In this document: positions 8,331-17,291 of the stretch, piece after piece
Layout: the number at the start of each line of letters is the position of its first letter
Position numbering within the stretch: the first letter of the stretch is position 1
NCBI GenBank assembly: GCA_023416995.1
Contig: JAEZGI010000050.1
Coordinates: forward strand, 21,614 to 85,613
DNA: 64,000 nucleotides
Source: Bacteroidota bacterium
GTDB taxonomy: Bacteria; Bacteroidota; Bacteroidia; Chitinophagales; Chitinophagaceae
Direction: 5' to 3'
Program-made: the position numbers and the translations under genes
Notes under the pieces: generated by a model
What the model was told of the DNA's origin: nothing
Seen by the model: only the letters and a program-made list of their open reading frames with translations
Databases searched by the model: none

Positions 8331-9392
8331 TTATCTTTTTACGTACTGGTCGTCGTAATAATGCTGGTAATCACCTGAGGTAACATGTTTCACCCAGTTT
8401 TCATTAGCAAGATACCAATCAACCGTTTTCTCAAGTCCTTCTTCAAACTGTAAAGATGGCTGCCAGCCCAGCTCTTTATTAAGCTTGGTAGCATCGATAG
8501 CATACCTCAGGTCATGTCCGGCCCTGTCTTTCACATAAGTGATCAATGAAGCAGAGGTACCGGCTTCACGACCAAGTTTTTCATCCATTATCCGGCAAAG
8601 CAAATGCACGAGATCGATGTTCTTCCATTCATTGAATCCCCCGATATTATATTTCTCGCCGACTTTGCCTTTATGGAATATTACATCAATAGCGCGCGCA
8701 TGATCTTCAACAAATAACCAATCCCTTACATTTTCACCCTTGCCATAAACCGGCAATGGTTTCATGTTCTTGATATTATTGATCATCAAAGGAATCAGCT
8801 TTTCGGGAAAATGATGCGATCCATAGTTGTTTGAACAGTTCGACAACACCACCGGCAGATTGAAAGTGTGATGATATGCCATAACCAGGTGGTCAGAAGC
8901 GGCTTTTGATGCGGAATACGGCGAACGTGGATCGTAAGGGGTTTCTTCTGTGAAAAATCCTTCTTCACCAAGCGAACCGTACACCTCATCAGTAGATACA
9001 TGGTAAAACAACTTGTCTTTCATATCAGTTTTCCATGCCTGGCGACAAACATTAAGCAGGTTTGCTGTTCCCATTACATTTGTTTTCACAAATGAAAGCG
9101 GATCAATGATTGACCGGTCAACATGGCTCTCTGCAGCAAGATGAATTACACCATCAAAATTATATTCATCAAACAGGCTGAAAATGCGCTTTTCGTCAGT
9201 GATGTCTGCTCGTTCAAAAACGTAGTTTGGCGCATTCTCAATATCGGTCAGGTTTTCCAGGTTTCCTGCATAAGTAAGTGCATCCACATTTACCAATTTG
9301 TATTGCGGATACTTATTTACAAACAACCTCATTACATGTGAGCCGATAAAACCGGCTGCACCTGTGATCATAATAGTTCTGGACGTTGACAC
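8331..9392 (-). CDS. rfbB: dTDP-glucose 4,6-dehydratase
   Basis: Converts dTDP-glucose to dTDP-4-keto-6-deoxyglucose. 353 residues. NAD loop TGAAGFIGSH at 10-19, STDEVYG at 133-139 containing the Asp-Glu catalytic pair specific to 4,6-dehydratases, and Y159-xxx-K163 in SPYSASK. Part of the operon from 12.9 to 6.85 kb; 21 bases after the UDP-glucuronate decarboxylase gene. Confidence 0.96.
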   Translation of the reverse strand: MSTSRTIMITGAAGFIGSHVMRLFVNKYPQYKLVNVDALTYAGNLENLTDIENAPNYVFERADITDEKRIFSLFDEYNFDGVIHLAAESHVDRSIIDPLSFVKTNVMGTANLLNVCRQAWKTDMKDKLFYHVSTDEVYGSLGEEGFFTEETPYDPRSPYSASKAASDHLVMAYHHTFNLPVVLSNCSNNYGSHHFPEKLIPLMINNIKNMKPLPVYGKGENVRDWLFVEDHARAIDVIFHKGKVGEKYNIGGFNEWKNIDLVHLLCRIMDEKLGREAGTSASLITYVKDRAGHDLRYAIDATKLNKELGWQPSLQFEEGLEKTVDWYLANENWVKHVTSGDYQHYYDDQYVKR

Positions 9393-9413
9393 AATTATAT
9401 GTTTAGCTTGTTA

Positions 9414-10397
9414 TTATTTCTGACTCACAAACTCTTTCGGCTGTTTAAACAGCTCGTCTTTTGAAAGCGACTTGAAATATTCATAAGTCACCTTAAGACC
9501 TTCACTTCTGCTGACCTTTGGCTCCCAGCCCAATACTTCCTTAGCTCTTGTGATATCAGGACGGCGTTGTTTGGGATCATCAACAGGCAACGGTTTGTAA
9601 ACGATCTTCTGTGTTGTGCCGGTCAATGAAATAATTTCTTCTGCAAATTCTTTCAGAGAAATTTCGTCAGGATTACCAATGTTTACGGGCTGCGCATAAT
9701 CGCTAAGCAGCAAACGATAGATCCCTTCAACCAGGTCATCAACATAACAGAATGATCTTGTCTGGCTACCATCACCAAATACTGTAAGATCCTCACCGCG
9801 CAGTGCCTGTCCTATAAATGCAGGCAGCGCACGACCATCATTAAGCCGCATTCTTGGACCATAAGTATTGAAGATGCGGATGATTCTTGTTTCAAGTCCA
9901 TGGAAAGTGTGATAAGCCATGGTCATAGCTTCCTGGAAACGTTTGGCTTCATCATATACCCCACGAGGTCCAACGGGGTTTACATTTCCCCAGTATTCCT
10001 CAGTTTGTGGATGCACCATCGGGTCCCCATAGATTTCTGAAGTGGAAGCTACGAGTATCCGTGCCTTTTTTGACTTCGCAAGACCCAGACAGTTATGTGT
10101 TCCGAGTGAGCCCACCTTTAAAGTCTGGATAGGGATCTTCAGGTAATCTATCGGGCTGGCTGGTGAAGCAAAATGAAGTATATAATCAAGCGGTCCGGGT
10201 ACATGAATGAATTTGGAAACATCATGATGATAGAACTCGAACGATTCCAATTTAAAAAGATGTTCGATGTTCTGCATGTTACCGGTGATGAGGTTATCCA
10301 TTCCAATAACGTGATAACCTTCCTTTATAAATCGGTCACACAAATGCGAACCAAGAAATCCTGCTGCACCTGTGATGAGTATTCTCTTTTTTGACAT
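9414..10397 (-). CDS. UDP-glucuronate decarboxylase (UDP-xylose synthase type SDR)
   Basis: 327 residues of the UXS clade: converts UDP-glucuronate to UDP-xylose. NAD loop TGAAGFLGSH at 9-18, STSEIYGDP at 118-126 and the characteristic YDEAK (148-152) with the conserved NVNPVGPRGVYDE stretch just before it, typical of UDP-xylose synthases. It directly follows the UDP-glucose dehydrogenase gene (12 bases), which supplies its substrate. UDP-apiose or plain epimerase function is less likely. Confidence 0.9.
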   Translation of the reverse strand: MSKKRILITGAAGFLGSHLCDRFIKEGYHVIGMDNLITGNMQNIEHLFKLESFEFYHHDVSKFIHVPGPLDYILHFASPASPIDYLKIPIQTLKVGSLGTHNCLGLAKSKKARILVASTSEIYGDPMVHPQTEEYWGNVNPVGPRGVYDEAKRFQEAMTMAYHTFHGLETRIIRIFNTYGPRMRLNDGRALPAFIGQALRGEDLTVFGDGSQTRSFCYVDDLVEGIYRLLLSDYAQPVNIGNPDEISLKEFAEEIISLTGTTQKIVYKPLPVDDPKQRRPDITRAKEVLGWEPKVSRSEGLKVTYEYFKSLSKDELFKQPKEFVSQK

Positions 10398-10409
10398 GCT
10401 TTATGTTTA

Positions 10410-11738
10410 TTAATTGTTCTTTGCTGTACTAAGACTGTTTGGCCTGCCGATACTTTCATAATAGAAACCAAGCTTTTTTATAGCTGCAGTTTCAAACAGG
10501 TTACGACCATCAAAGATTACCTTGTTCCGGAGCGATGTTACCATCTTCAGGAAGTTGGGTGTTCTGAACTCGTTCCACTCAGTACAGATGATCAATGCAT
10601 CAGCATCCTGTAAACAATCATATTGATTTTCGGAGAAAACAATCTTATCGCCCAGCAATCCTTTTACATTATTCATTGCTTCCGGATCAAACGCAGCAAC
10701 AGTTGCGCCAGCTTTCAGCAATTCATCGATGATGTATAAAGCCGGGGCCTCACGAATATCATCTGTATTTGGTTTGAAAGCCAGACCCCAGATAGCGAAC
10801 TTCTTTCCTTTAAGATCATCATTGAAATATTTTTTGATGCCTGGCATGAGATGAAGCTTCTGGCGTTCGTTCACATCCATTACCGCATTCAGTATCTTGA
10901 AATCATAGCCACATTCCTGGGATGATTTTACAAGTGCCTGCACATCTTTAGGGAAACAGCTTCCTCCGTAACCTATGCCCGGGAAAAGAAAACGTTTACC
11001 AATGCGTTCATCACTTCCGATACCAAGACGTATCATGTCAACATCTGCACCAAGACGCTCACAAAGTTGTGCAATCTCATTCATGAAAGAGATCTTGGTA
11101 GCAAGAAATGAGTTGGCTGCGTATTTGGTCAATTCTGCAGAACGTTCATCCATAAAGATGATGGGGTTACCCTGGCGAACAAAAGGAGCATACAATTCAC
11201 CCAGCACTTTACGCGCACGGGCAGATTCTGTACCAATTACAACGCGGTCAGGTTTCATAAAATCGTCTACTGCCACACCTTCTCTCAAAAACTCAGGATT
11301 AGATGCAACATCAAATTCACCTTTATAATTTTTCTCGATGGCCTTTCTCACTTTTTCGGAAGTACCAACGGGAACAGTGCTTTTATCTATAATAACCTTA
11401 TAATCTTTCAGCAATTTTCCAAGATCATCTGCCACACCAAGGATGTACTTAAGATCCGCTGATCCATCTTCACCCGGAGGAGTTGGTAATGCAAGGAAAA
11501 TAATTTCAGCCTCACGAATTCCGTCGGCGAGGTCGGTTGTAAAACGTAATCTTTCTTCGCGAACATTACGGAGAAACAATTTCTCTAATCCTGGTTCGTA
11601 AATAGTGATCTGACCATTTGAAAGTTTTTCAACTTTTTTCTGATCAATATCTATACAAGTAACGTCGTTTCCTGTTTCAGCAAAACAGGTGCCCGTAACT
11701 AGTCCAACATAGCCGGTACCGATAACAGCAATTTTCAT
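10410..11738 (-). CDS. ugd: UDP-glucose 6-dehydrogenase
   Basis: Oxidises UDP-glucose to UDP-glucuronate with two NAD+. 442 residues. N-terminal Rossmann loop GTGYVGLVTG at 7-16, substrate motif NPEFLREG at 147-154, and the catalytic cysteine C261 in GYGGSCFPKD. A GDP-mannose dehydrogenase would be possible for the family, but the neighbouring UXS-type decarboxylase argues for UDP-glucose. Separated by 34 bases from the aminotransferase. Confidence 0.93.
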   Translation of the reverse strand: MKIAVIGTGYVGLVTGTCFAETGNDVTCIDIDQKKVEKLSNGQITIYEPGLEKLFLRNVREERLRFTTDLADGIREAEIIFLALPTPPGEDGSADLKYILGVADDLGKLLKDYKVIIDKSTVPVGTSEKVRKAIEKNYKGEFDVASNPEFLREGVAVDDFMKPDRVVIGTESARARKVLGELYAPFVRQGNPIIFMDERSAELTKYAANSFLATKISFMNEIAQLCERLGADVDMIRLGIGSDERIGKRFLFPGIGYGGSCFPKDVQALVKSSQECGYDFKILNAVMDVNERQKLHLMPGIKKYFNDDLKGKKFAIWGLAFKPNTDDIREAPALYIIDELLKAGATVAAFDPEAMNNVKGLLGDKIVFSENQYDCLQDADALIICTEWNEFRTPNFLKMVTSLRNKVIFDGRNLFETAAIKKLGFYYESIGRPNSLSTAKNN

Positions 11739-11772
11739 GATTGTAGGAATTTTTAAAGTTTAGCAGTTACTG

Positions 11773-12900
11773 CTAATTGATATATGATAAAACTTTTGTG
11801 GTGATGAAATCTAATTGTTCCTGGTCAAGCTCGGTATGCATAGGAAGCGATATTACCCTTTCGGTAAGCCAGTCGGTAGTTTTGAGAACATACTCGCCAC
11901 CGCCAAATGCAGCAAACATTTGTTGACGGTGAGCAGGCACCGGGTAATAAATCATGGAAGGAATCTTGTTGTCAGCGAGATATTGGTTAAGGCCATCGCG
12001 GTCAGTATCGTGCAGTATCAGTGTATACTGGTGAAACACATGTGTACCTGAAGGTGACCGGAAAGGAGTAGTTATCTTATTGTTAGATTGAAAGGCTTTA
12101 TCATAGAATGCTGCTGCTTTTTGTCTTGCAGCGATGTATTCGTCAAGCAGCGGCAATTTTACATTCAGCACGGCAGCCTGCATAGAATCAAGACGGCTGT
12201 TGCAACCCACCATCTCATGATAGTATCGTTTATTTTGACCGTGGTTAGCAATCATTCTAAGCTTAACCGCCAGTTCGTCGTCGTTAGTGCACATTGCCCC
12301 GCCATCTCCATAACAACCAAGGTTTTTGGAAGGGAAAAATGAAGTGGTACCGATAGTTCCAATGGTACCCGTCTTTTTAAGGGTGCCATCAGAGAACTTA
12401 TATTCGGCCCCTATTGCCTGGGCATTATCCTCGATCACAAAAAGGTTATGTTTCTGCGCAATGGCCATAATGGCTTCCATATCGGCAGACTGACCATATA
12501 AATGAACCGGCACAATCGCCCGGGTATTTGGTGTGATGGCCGCTTCAACAGCGGCGGGATCTATGCAAAATGTTTTTGGATCAACTTCTACAAAAACAGG
12601 CTTCAACCTGAGCAAAGCAATCACCTCGGTGGTCGCAACATAAGTAAACGACGGCGTGATCACTTCGTCACCTGGTTTAAGACCAAGCGCCATCATCGCT
12701 ATCTGCAAGGCATCAGTTCCGTTCGCGCAGGGTATAACGTGCTTAACGTCTAAATAACTGGCCAGACTGGCGGTGAATTCAGTGACAGCTTTGCCGTTGA
12801 TGAAGGCGGCGGTGTCCAGAACCTCACGGATCCCAGCATCAACTGCATCCTTGATTTTAGCGTACTGTAACTGTAAATCAACCATTTGAATCGGCCGCAT
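11773..12900 (-). CDS. DegT/DnrJ/EryC1/StrS sugar aminotransferase
   Basis: PLP-dependent aminotransferase acting on nucleotide-linked keto-sugars. 375 residues. PLP lysine K192 in FFPSKNLGCYGDGG, FIEDNAQAIGA-type segment at about 155-165, and the conserved NHGQNKRY loop. The exact sugar cannot be read from the sequence; dTDP-4-keto-6-deoxyglucose made by the RfbB in the same operon, or a UDP-keto sugar, are both plausible. First gene of the operon, with a promoter 28 bases upstream of its start. Confidence 0.92.
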   Translation of the reverse strand: MRPIQMVDLQLQYAKIKDAVDAGIREVLDTAAFINGKAVTEFTASLASYLDVKHVIPCANGTDALQIAMMALGLKPGDEVITPSFTYVATTEVIALLRLKPVFVEVDPKTFCIDPAAVEAAITPNTRAIVPVHLYGQSADMEAIMAIAQKHNLFVIEDNAQAIGAEYKFSDGTLKKTGTIGTIGTTSFFPSKNLGCYGDGGAMCTNDDELAVKLRMIANHGQNKRYYHEMVGCNSRLDSMQAAVLNVKLPLLDEYIAARQKAAAFYDKAFQSNNKITTPFRSPSGTHVFHQYTLILHDTDRDGLNQYLADNKIPSMIYYPVPAHRQQMFAAFGGGEYVLKTTDWLTERVISLPMHTELDQEQLDFITTKVLSYIN

Positions 12901-12927
12901 AGTATGATTTTCCTATTTTAAAGGTCA

Positions 12928-12958
12928 CAAACCTAGTGCAAAAAACTGGTTTATGCAA
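12928..12958 (-). promoter_or_regulatory. Promoter of the nucleotide-sugar operon
   Basis: The minus strand shows TTG (12956-12958), 20 bases of spacer, then TAGGTTTG (12928-12935), matching the Bacteroidetes consensus TTTG-N19-21-TAnnTTTG well. It lies about 28 bases upstream of the aminotransferase start codon. Confidence 0.7.
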
Positions 12959-13031
12959 TGAAGGCTACATGTAACTATATAGATGGCAAGTTTTTTCTGT
13001 TGAATGGAACCTTCTTAGTTATTTTGCTCTA

Positions 13032-14303
13032 ATGGCTTTGCTCGCATATCAACTGTTCCTCCTCTTATACAAATTGGGTGCCCGGTTTCTCTCACCCTGG
13101 AATCCCAAGGCTGCATTATGGCTTCGTGGCCGGAAAGGTTTGCTACCAAATATTGCCACTGCGATGGCTAACCGAGGTAAACAAAAACTTGTATGGGTGC
13201 ATTGTGCTTCCCTCGGTGAATTCGAGCAGGGCCGGCCGGTGATAGAAGAGATACGTGCACGCTACCCGATGGTGCGGATACTGGTCACTTTTTATTCACC
13301 ATCAGGTTACGAGATCCGCAAAAATTACAAAGAGGCAGACTGGGTGTTTTACCTGCCTATGGACGCAGCTGCAAATGCCCGCAAATTTATTGAACTAGTT
13401 AAGCCCGACCTGGTCATCTGGGTCAAATACGAGTATTGGTATTATTACCTGAAAACGTTGAATGATCATCGCATTCCCGTTTTGCTGATCTCCGGGATAT
13501 TCAGAAAAAACCAGGTTTTCTTTAAATGGTACGGATCACTGCACCGCAAAATGCTGGGATATTTCCGGCACCTGTTTGTTCAGGATGCCTCTTCTGCTGA
13601 GTTGTTACGCGGCCTCGCAGCGACTCCGCCGGTGACCATCAGCGGCGATACAAGATTCGATCGGGTTGCAGCTATTGCAGCAGGTTTTGCGGCGATAGAA
13701 CCTGTAGCAGCTTTTTGCGGAGATCGCAAGGTGGTAGTGGCCGGGAGTACCTGGCAGGAAGATGAAGAAGAACTGGATCATTTCGCTAATACATACCCTG
13801 AGATCGTGTTTATCATTGCGCCACACGAAATTGATGAGCCGCATCTCAAAACAACCGAACAACTGTTTAAACATACCATCCGGTATTCAGCGTGGCAGAA
13901 ACAATACAGCGCCAACAATACGCGCCATAATGCCAATGTGCTGATCATTGATAATATAGGTATGCTTTCGAAATTATATCACTATGCCACCATTGCTTAT
14001 GTGGGTGGAGGCTTTGGTGATGATGGTATACACAACACACTTGAAGCTGCGGTTTATGGTAAACCCGTAGTGTTTGGGCCCGCTTTCGAAAAATTCAGGG
14101 AAGCAATTGGTTTACTGGAAGCCGGCGGTGCCTTTACCGTTTCAAACGCGTTACAACTGGAGGAGATTTTCCACACCCTGCTCAATGATCCTGTTGCATA
14201 CAAAGAAGCATGCAGGGCAGCATACGACTATACGCGGGATAACCGTGGCGCAACCGAAGCTATATTATCTTATATAGGTAAGCAGCAACACCTGGGAAAT
14301 TGA
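13032..14303 (+). CDS. waaA: 3-deoxy-D-manno-octulosonic acid (Kdo) transferase
   Basis: Glycosyltransferase family 30 enzyme that adds Kdo to lipid A precursor at the inner membrane. 423 residues. N-terminal hydrophobic/basic anchor, then VHCASLGEFEQGRPVIEEI (about 54-72) and LVTFYSPSGYE, both hallmarks of KdtA, and a C-terminal donor domain with GGGFGDDGIHNTLEAAVYG followed by PVVFGP. Divergent from the sugar operon, convergent with the next gene (1 base gap). Fits a Gram-negative envelope. Confidence 0.95.
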   Translation: MALLAYQLFLLLYKLGARFLSPWNPKAALWLRGRKGLLPNIATAMANRGKQKLVWVHCASLGEFEQGRPVIEEIRARYPMVRILVTFYSPSGYEIRKNYKEADWVFYLPMDAAANARKFIELVKPDLVIWVKYEYWYYYLKTLNDHRIPVLLISGIFRKNQVFFKWYGSLHRKMLGYFRHLFVQDASSAELLRGLAATPPVTISGDTRFDRVAAIAAGFAAIEPVAAFCGDRKVVVAGSTWQEDEEELDHFANTYPEIVFIIAPHEIDEPHLKTTEQLFKHTIRYSAWQKQYSANNTRHNANVLIIDNIGMLSKLYHYATIAYVGGGFGDDGIHNTLEAAVYGKPVVFGPAFEKFREAIGLLEAGGAFTVSNALQLEEIFHTLLNDPVAYKEACRAAYDYTRDNRGATEAILSYIGKQQHLGN

Positions 14304-14304
14304 A

Positions 14305-14994
14305 TCAGGAGAATCTTCTTTTTACCAGTTGATAAAAATGCCTGGTGGTTTCGCGGGTATCATCCCAACCCAGTTTAACCTTAAGTTCTCTTTCGATCCA
14401 ATACTCTGCTTCAGCCATTATCCTGTAACTGTTAATGGTTTTGATACTTCTTTCATACATCACCTCATCACCCCGGAACAGCTCATTAATAAAAACAAAA
14501 CGATCGTTTATACCGATTGCTTTTTTAAGATCTTTTACGGGTGCATCAGTGAGTATATGACCAATCTCCATCACCTGCTCTTTTAACTTATCGTTAAGAG
14601 AAAAATCAGGTGAAGCCATCAGTTCGTTGAGTTCTTTTGGAGTATGTTGATGTGAAAGTGTTGGAATTTCTACGAGCGGATCAAACTGGTAACCGTTTGT
14701 TTCTACCTTTTCTGCAGTGACTGTATGACCATTTGTTTTAACGGGAGCCTCAGTTTTTTCAACCACCGGTTCTTTTTTTGGTTCGGGTGACCGGGTGATT
14801 TCCGCACGTTGAAATGAACCGCCGGAGGGCATGACTACCGAGATCTTCGAAGCCGCCACAGGCTTGCCTGGAAGGGCTATCAGCAATCGCAGCTCCGACT
14901 CAATCATTTGCGTGATCATCAATAGTTGTGCGTGATCGGCGTTTTGTTCAGATTGTTCTTTTAACTTGCCGATCAATTGTGATAAACGATCCAT
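14305..14994 (-). CDS. Conserved hypothetical protein (Bacteroidetes)
   Basis: 229 residues, no signal or membrane segment. The N-terminal 50 residues look helical; residues 60-110 are a charged, Pro/Thr/Glu-rich linker; the C-terminal half (about 130-229) is a compact helical domain ending in HFYQLVKRRF, with an INELFRGDEVMYE segment. I recall such proteins as conserved but uncharacterised in Bacteroidetes, and can assign no function. Divergent from tdk. Confidence 0.8.
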   Translation of the reverse strand: MDRLSQLIGKLKEQSEQNADHAQLLMITQMIESELRLLIALPGKPVAASKISVVMPSGGSFQRAEITRSPEPKKEPVVEKTEAPVKTNGHTVTAEKVETNGYQFDPLVEIPTLSHQHTPKELNELMASPDFSLNDKLKEQVMEIGHILTDAPVKDLKKAIGINDRFVFINELFRGDEVMYERSIKTINSYRIMAEAEYWIERELKVKLGWDDTRETTRHFYQLVKRRFS

Positions 14995-15057
14995 ATTAAA
15001 ATTCTATATCAATTAAAGTTCCTAAAGTTAACAATTTTCATTCCTATTTTATACACG

Positions 15058-15624
15058 ATGTTCATTGAACATAATATATCAGGCGAGCGGCGGGGTTTCA
15101 TTGAAGTTATCTGTGGATCGATGTTTTCGGGTAAAACCGAAGAATTGATCAGGAGATTGAAACGTGCCAGGATCGCCAATCTTAAAGTTGAGATTTTTAA
15201 GCCAAAGGTTGATACGCGTTACGATGAATTTAACATTGTATCACACGACGATTCGATGATCTTATCAACGCCTATTGAAAGTTCACAGACAATTTTGTTA
15301 TTGGCAAGCGGTGTTGATGTTATAGGAATTGACGAGGCGCAGTTTTTTGACGACCAGTTACCCGATGTATGTGATCAGTTGGCGCTTCGTGGGTCGAGGG
15401 TAATTGTTGCGGGACTTGATATGGATTTTTTGGCAAGACCATTTGGGCAGATGCCGAACCTTCTTGCGAAAGCTGACTTCATCACAAAATTGCATGCGAT
15501 CTGTGTGAAGTGCGGGAATATTGCCAACTACTCTTATCGCATCAATGCCGGCGGACCGCAGCTGTTATTAGGCGAAAAAGACGTGTACGAACCCCGCTGC
15601 AGACATTGTTATTATGAGAAGTAA
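15058..15624 (+). CDS. tdk: Thymidine kinase
   Basis: Salvage kinase making dTMP from thymidine and ATP. 188 residues, type II thymidine kinase. P-loop GSMFSGKTEE at 20-29, Walker B/catalytic segment GIDEAQFFDD (about 94-103), and zinc-binding cysteine pairs CVKCG and CRHC near the C-terminus. No signal of unusual regulation. Converges on the lipoprotein gene 7 bases downstream. Confidence 0.96.
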   Translation: MFIEHNISGERRGFIEVICGSMFSGKTEELIRRLKRARIANLKVEIFKPKVDTRYDEFNIVSHDDSMILSTPIESSQTILLLASGVDVIGIDEAQFFDDQLPDVCDQLALRGSRVIVAGLDMDFLARPFGQMPNLLAKADFITKLHAICVKCGNIANYSYRINAGGPQLLLGEKDVYEPRCRHCYYEK

Positions 15625-15631
15625 GATGCCT

Positions 15632-16507
15632 TCATCTGCGGGGAACACATAACACCTCAAGCGTACCGGTCCTGTTCACCACGCCCCCTGTTGTTTGGGT
15701 TTTGGTTTCTTGCTGCAGTTCAAGTCGCGAAGGCAGACCTGAACTTCTATCCATCCAAACCGTGCCAGTCTGCGTTCCTTTCATATAATACATACCTTCT
15801 TCACCGGCTGAGATGGTACCTTTTACTGCAAGTTGATAATGTTGTTTTCCTATTGAATCCACCTTCATCATATGGCTGAATCTGACCGGAGCCATCGATG
15901 TATGAACTGTGTTGTTTACCCATGTAGCTGATGTGTCAATCGCACCGGGAGGCAGATAAAAAAACAGCTGGGCAAACCGATCGCGTAGCGCGGGCAACGA
16001 AAGATAATCGTCCAGCATACCATTGACATGTGAGATTGACATATCCATTTCAGCAGATACGTGTTTCAGGGTATTTTCAAAGCCATACAAACTGGTCAGG
16101 CGCCCGTTTTTTTCGAGATGCAGCCGCAGCGAATCATTTTCAACTTTCTCAAAAACCTTCTTTTTCGTGACCCAATAATCAAGCATAGTTAGCTGGGCAG
16201 GTGTATGACCTTTGACTATTGATACCTGTTGCGGTGTGCGGACAAGTGCAAGACGTCTGATAATCATTGTTAATGAATACCCGGCAGAATCGCTCGCCGT
16301 AGGCACCAAATCGAATTCAAAAATCAATGTGTCACCCGAAGAAGCCCCTGATGGCGAAACAGCATGAGTGGTTTCCCTGGATGAAACGGAATACACAGTA
16401 CCATTTTTCAAGGCAAGCGAAGGTATTTCCTTGTCTGCGTTGACTGCTGTGTTACAGCCTATAATGACCACCGGCAGCAACGATATCGTCAAAAGTTTCA
16501 TATTCAT
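15632..16507 (-). CDS. DUF6263-like lipoprotein
   Basis: 291 residues with a lipoprotein signal (hydrophobic leader ending VVIIGC at about residue 18). The body resembles DUF6263-type proteins of Bacteroidetes: beta-rich, with a kind of repeated substrate-less lipocalin look (segments on VTKKKVFEKVENDSL and on GTQTGTVWMDRSSGLPS). Function unknown, presumably anchored to the inner leaflet of the outer membrane. Divergent from ccmB, whose coding region begins within about 80 bases. Confidence 0.7.
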   Translation of the reverse strand: MNMKLLTISLLPVVIIGCNTAVNADKEIPSLALKNGTVYSVSSRETTHAVSPSGASSGDTLIFEFDLVPTASDSAGYSLTMIIRRLALVRTPQQVSIVKGHTPAQLTMLDYWVTKKKVFEKVENDSLRLHLEKNGRLTSLYGFENTLKHVSAEMDMSISHVNGMLDDYLSLPALRDRFAQLFFYLPPGAIDTSATWVNNTVHTSMAPVRFSHMMKVDSIGKQHYQLAVKGTISAGEEGMYYMKGTQTGTVWMDRSSGLPSRLELQQETKTQTTGGVVNRTGTLEVLCVPRR

Positions 16508-16587
16508 TTACTGTGAAACACTATTTTCGCGCTTAAACTCTGCATATCAGTCAAGTTACCCATATACTCGCACTTGTAAAAAAGGAT

Positions 16588-17205
16588 TTGTTGCTGGAGA
16601 TAAGGCAACAGTATACTTTTTATGGCGTCCTGCTTTATGTGGCTTCAACCGTATTCGTTTTATACCTCACCATGGATCAGCCTGAGGATAAAGTATGGAA
16701 TGGGCTTTTCTGGATGATCCAGTTATTTATTTGTGTCAATGCCGTTGCAAAAAGTTTTTTGCAGGAAAGCAGGGGGCGTATGCTTTACTTCTACTCCATC
16801 GCCGGCGCGCGCGACTTTGTGTTATCAAAATTGATTTTCAACGTGGTGCTCATGATTGTAATGAGTATCATCAGCCTGCTGCTTTTTCAATTGCTTTTGG
16901 GTAACCCGCTTCAGAACCCCCTGCGTTTTGCAGCTATCGTTTGCCTCGGCGGGTGCAGTCTCAGTATGGTATTTACGTTTCTGGCCGCCATCGCCGCCCG
17001 GGCGCAGCAAAATGCAGCGCTGATGGCCATTATGGGTTTCCCCCTGATCATTCCCCAATTGATGTTGCTGATGAAAATATCAACCACCTCGTTTTCAGAC
17101 GTGATCCAGGCAGGAGAACTGCGGCTAACCCTGTTACTGGGTGGTTTGGATGTGCTGGTAGTGGCACTTGCCATCATCCTTTTCCCTTATTTATGGAAGG
17201 ATTAA
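16588..17205 (+). CDS. ccmB: Heme exporter subunit CcmB
   Basis: Membrane subunit of the CcmABCD heme-handling system for c-type cytochrome maturation. 205 residues from the TTG at 16588, with six hydrophobic segments; the LLLEIRQQY start and GVLLYVASTVFVLYL first helix are typical of CcmB. The open frame continues upstream to 16537 without ATG/GTG, encoding HILALVKKD just before LLLEIRQQ, which resembles the real CcmB N-terminus. The true start is therefore probably upstream at a rare codon (CTG at 16540 is one candidate). ccmC follows after about 86 bases. Confidence 0.88.
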   Translation: MLLEIRQQYTFYGVLLYVASTVFVLYLTMDQPEDKVWNGLFWMIQLFICVNAVAKSFLQESRGRMLYFYSIAGARDFVLSKLIFNVVLMIVMSIISLLLFQLLLGNPLQNPLRFAAIVCLGGCSLSMVFTFLAAIAARAQQNAALMAIMGFPLIIPQLMLLMKISTTSFSDVIQAGELRLTLLLGGLDVLVVALAIILFPYLWKD

Positions 17206-17265
17206 CTGTGCCTTTTATTTAACATCCTGCGGTTGAATGTAATTCCTATTTCAATTTGTTTACCC

Positions 17266-17273
17266 TAATTTTG
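17266..17273 (+). promoter_or_regulatory. -7 element upstream of ccmC
   Basis: TAATTTTG, an exact TAnnTTTG match, 18 bases before the chosen ccmC ATG. A matching -33 element is not seen, so a separate ccmC promoter is only possible. Confidence 0.4.
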
Positions 17274-17291
17274 CCACCACACAAAAATTTT

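Noticed and set aside
6852..12958. Complete O-antigen or capsule locus
   Set aside because: No glycosyltransferase, flippase or polymerase is present next to the nucleotide-sugar genes; only the Kdo transferase, which is a lipid A core enzyme, is near.
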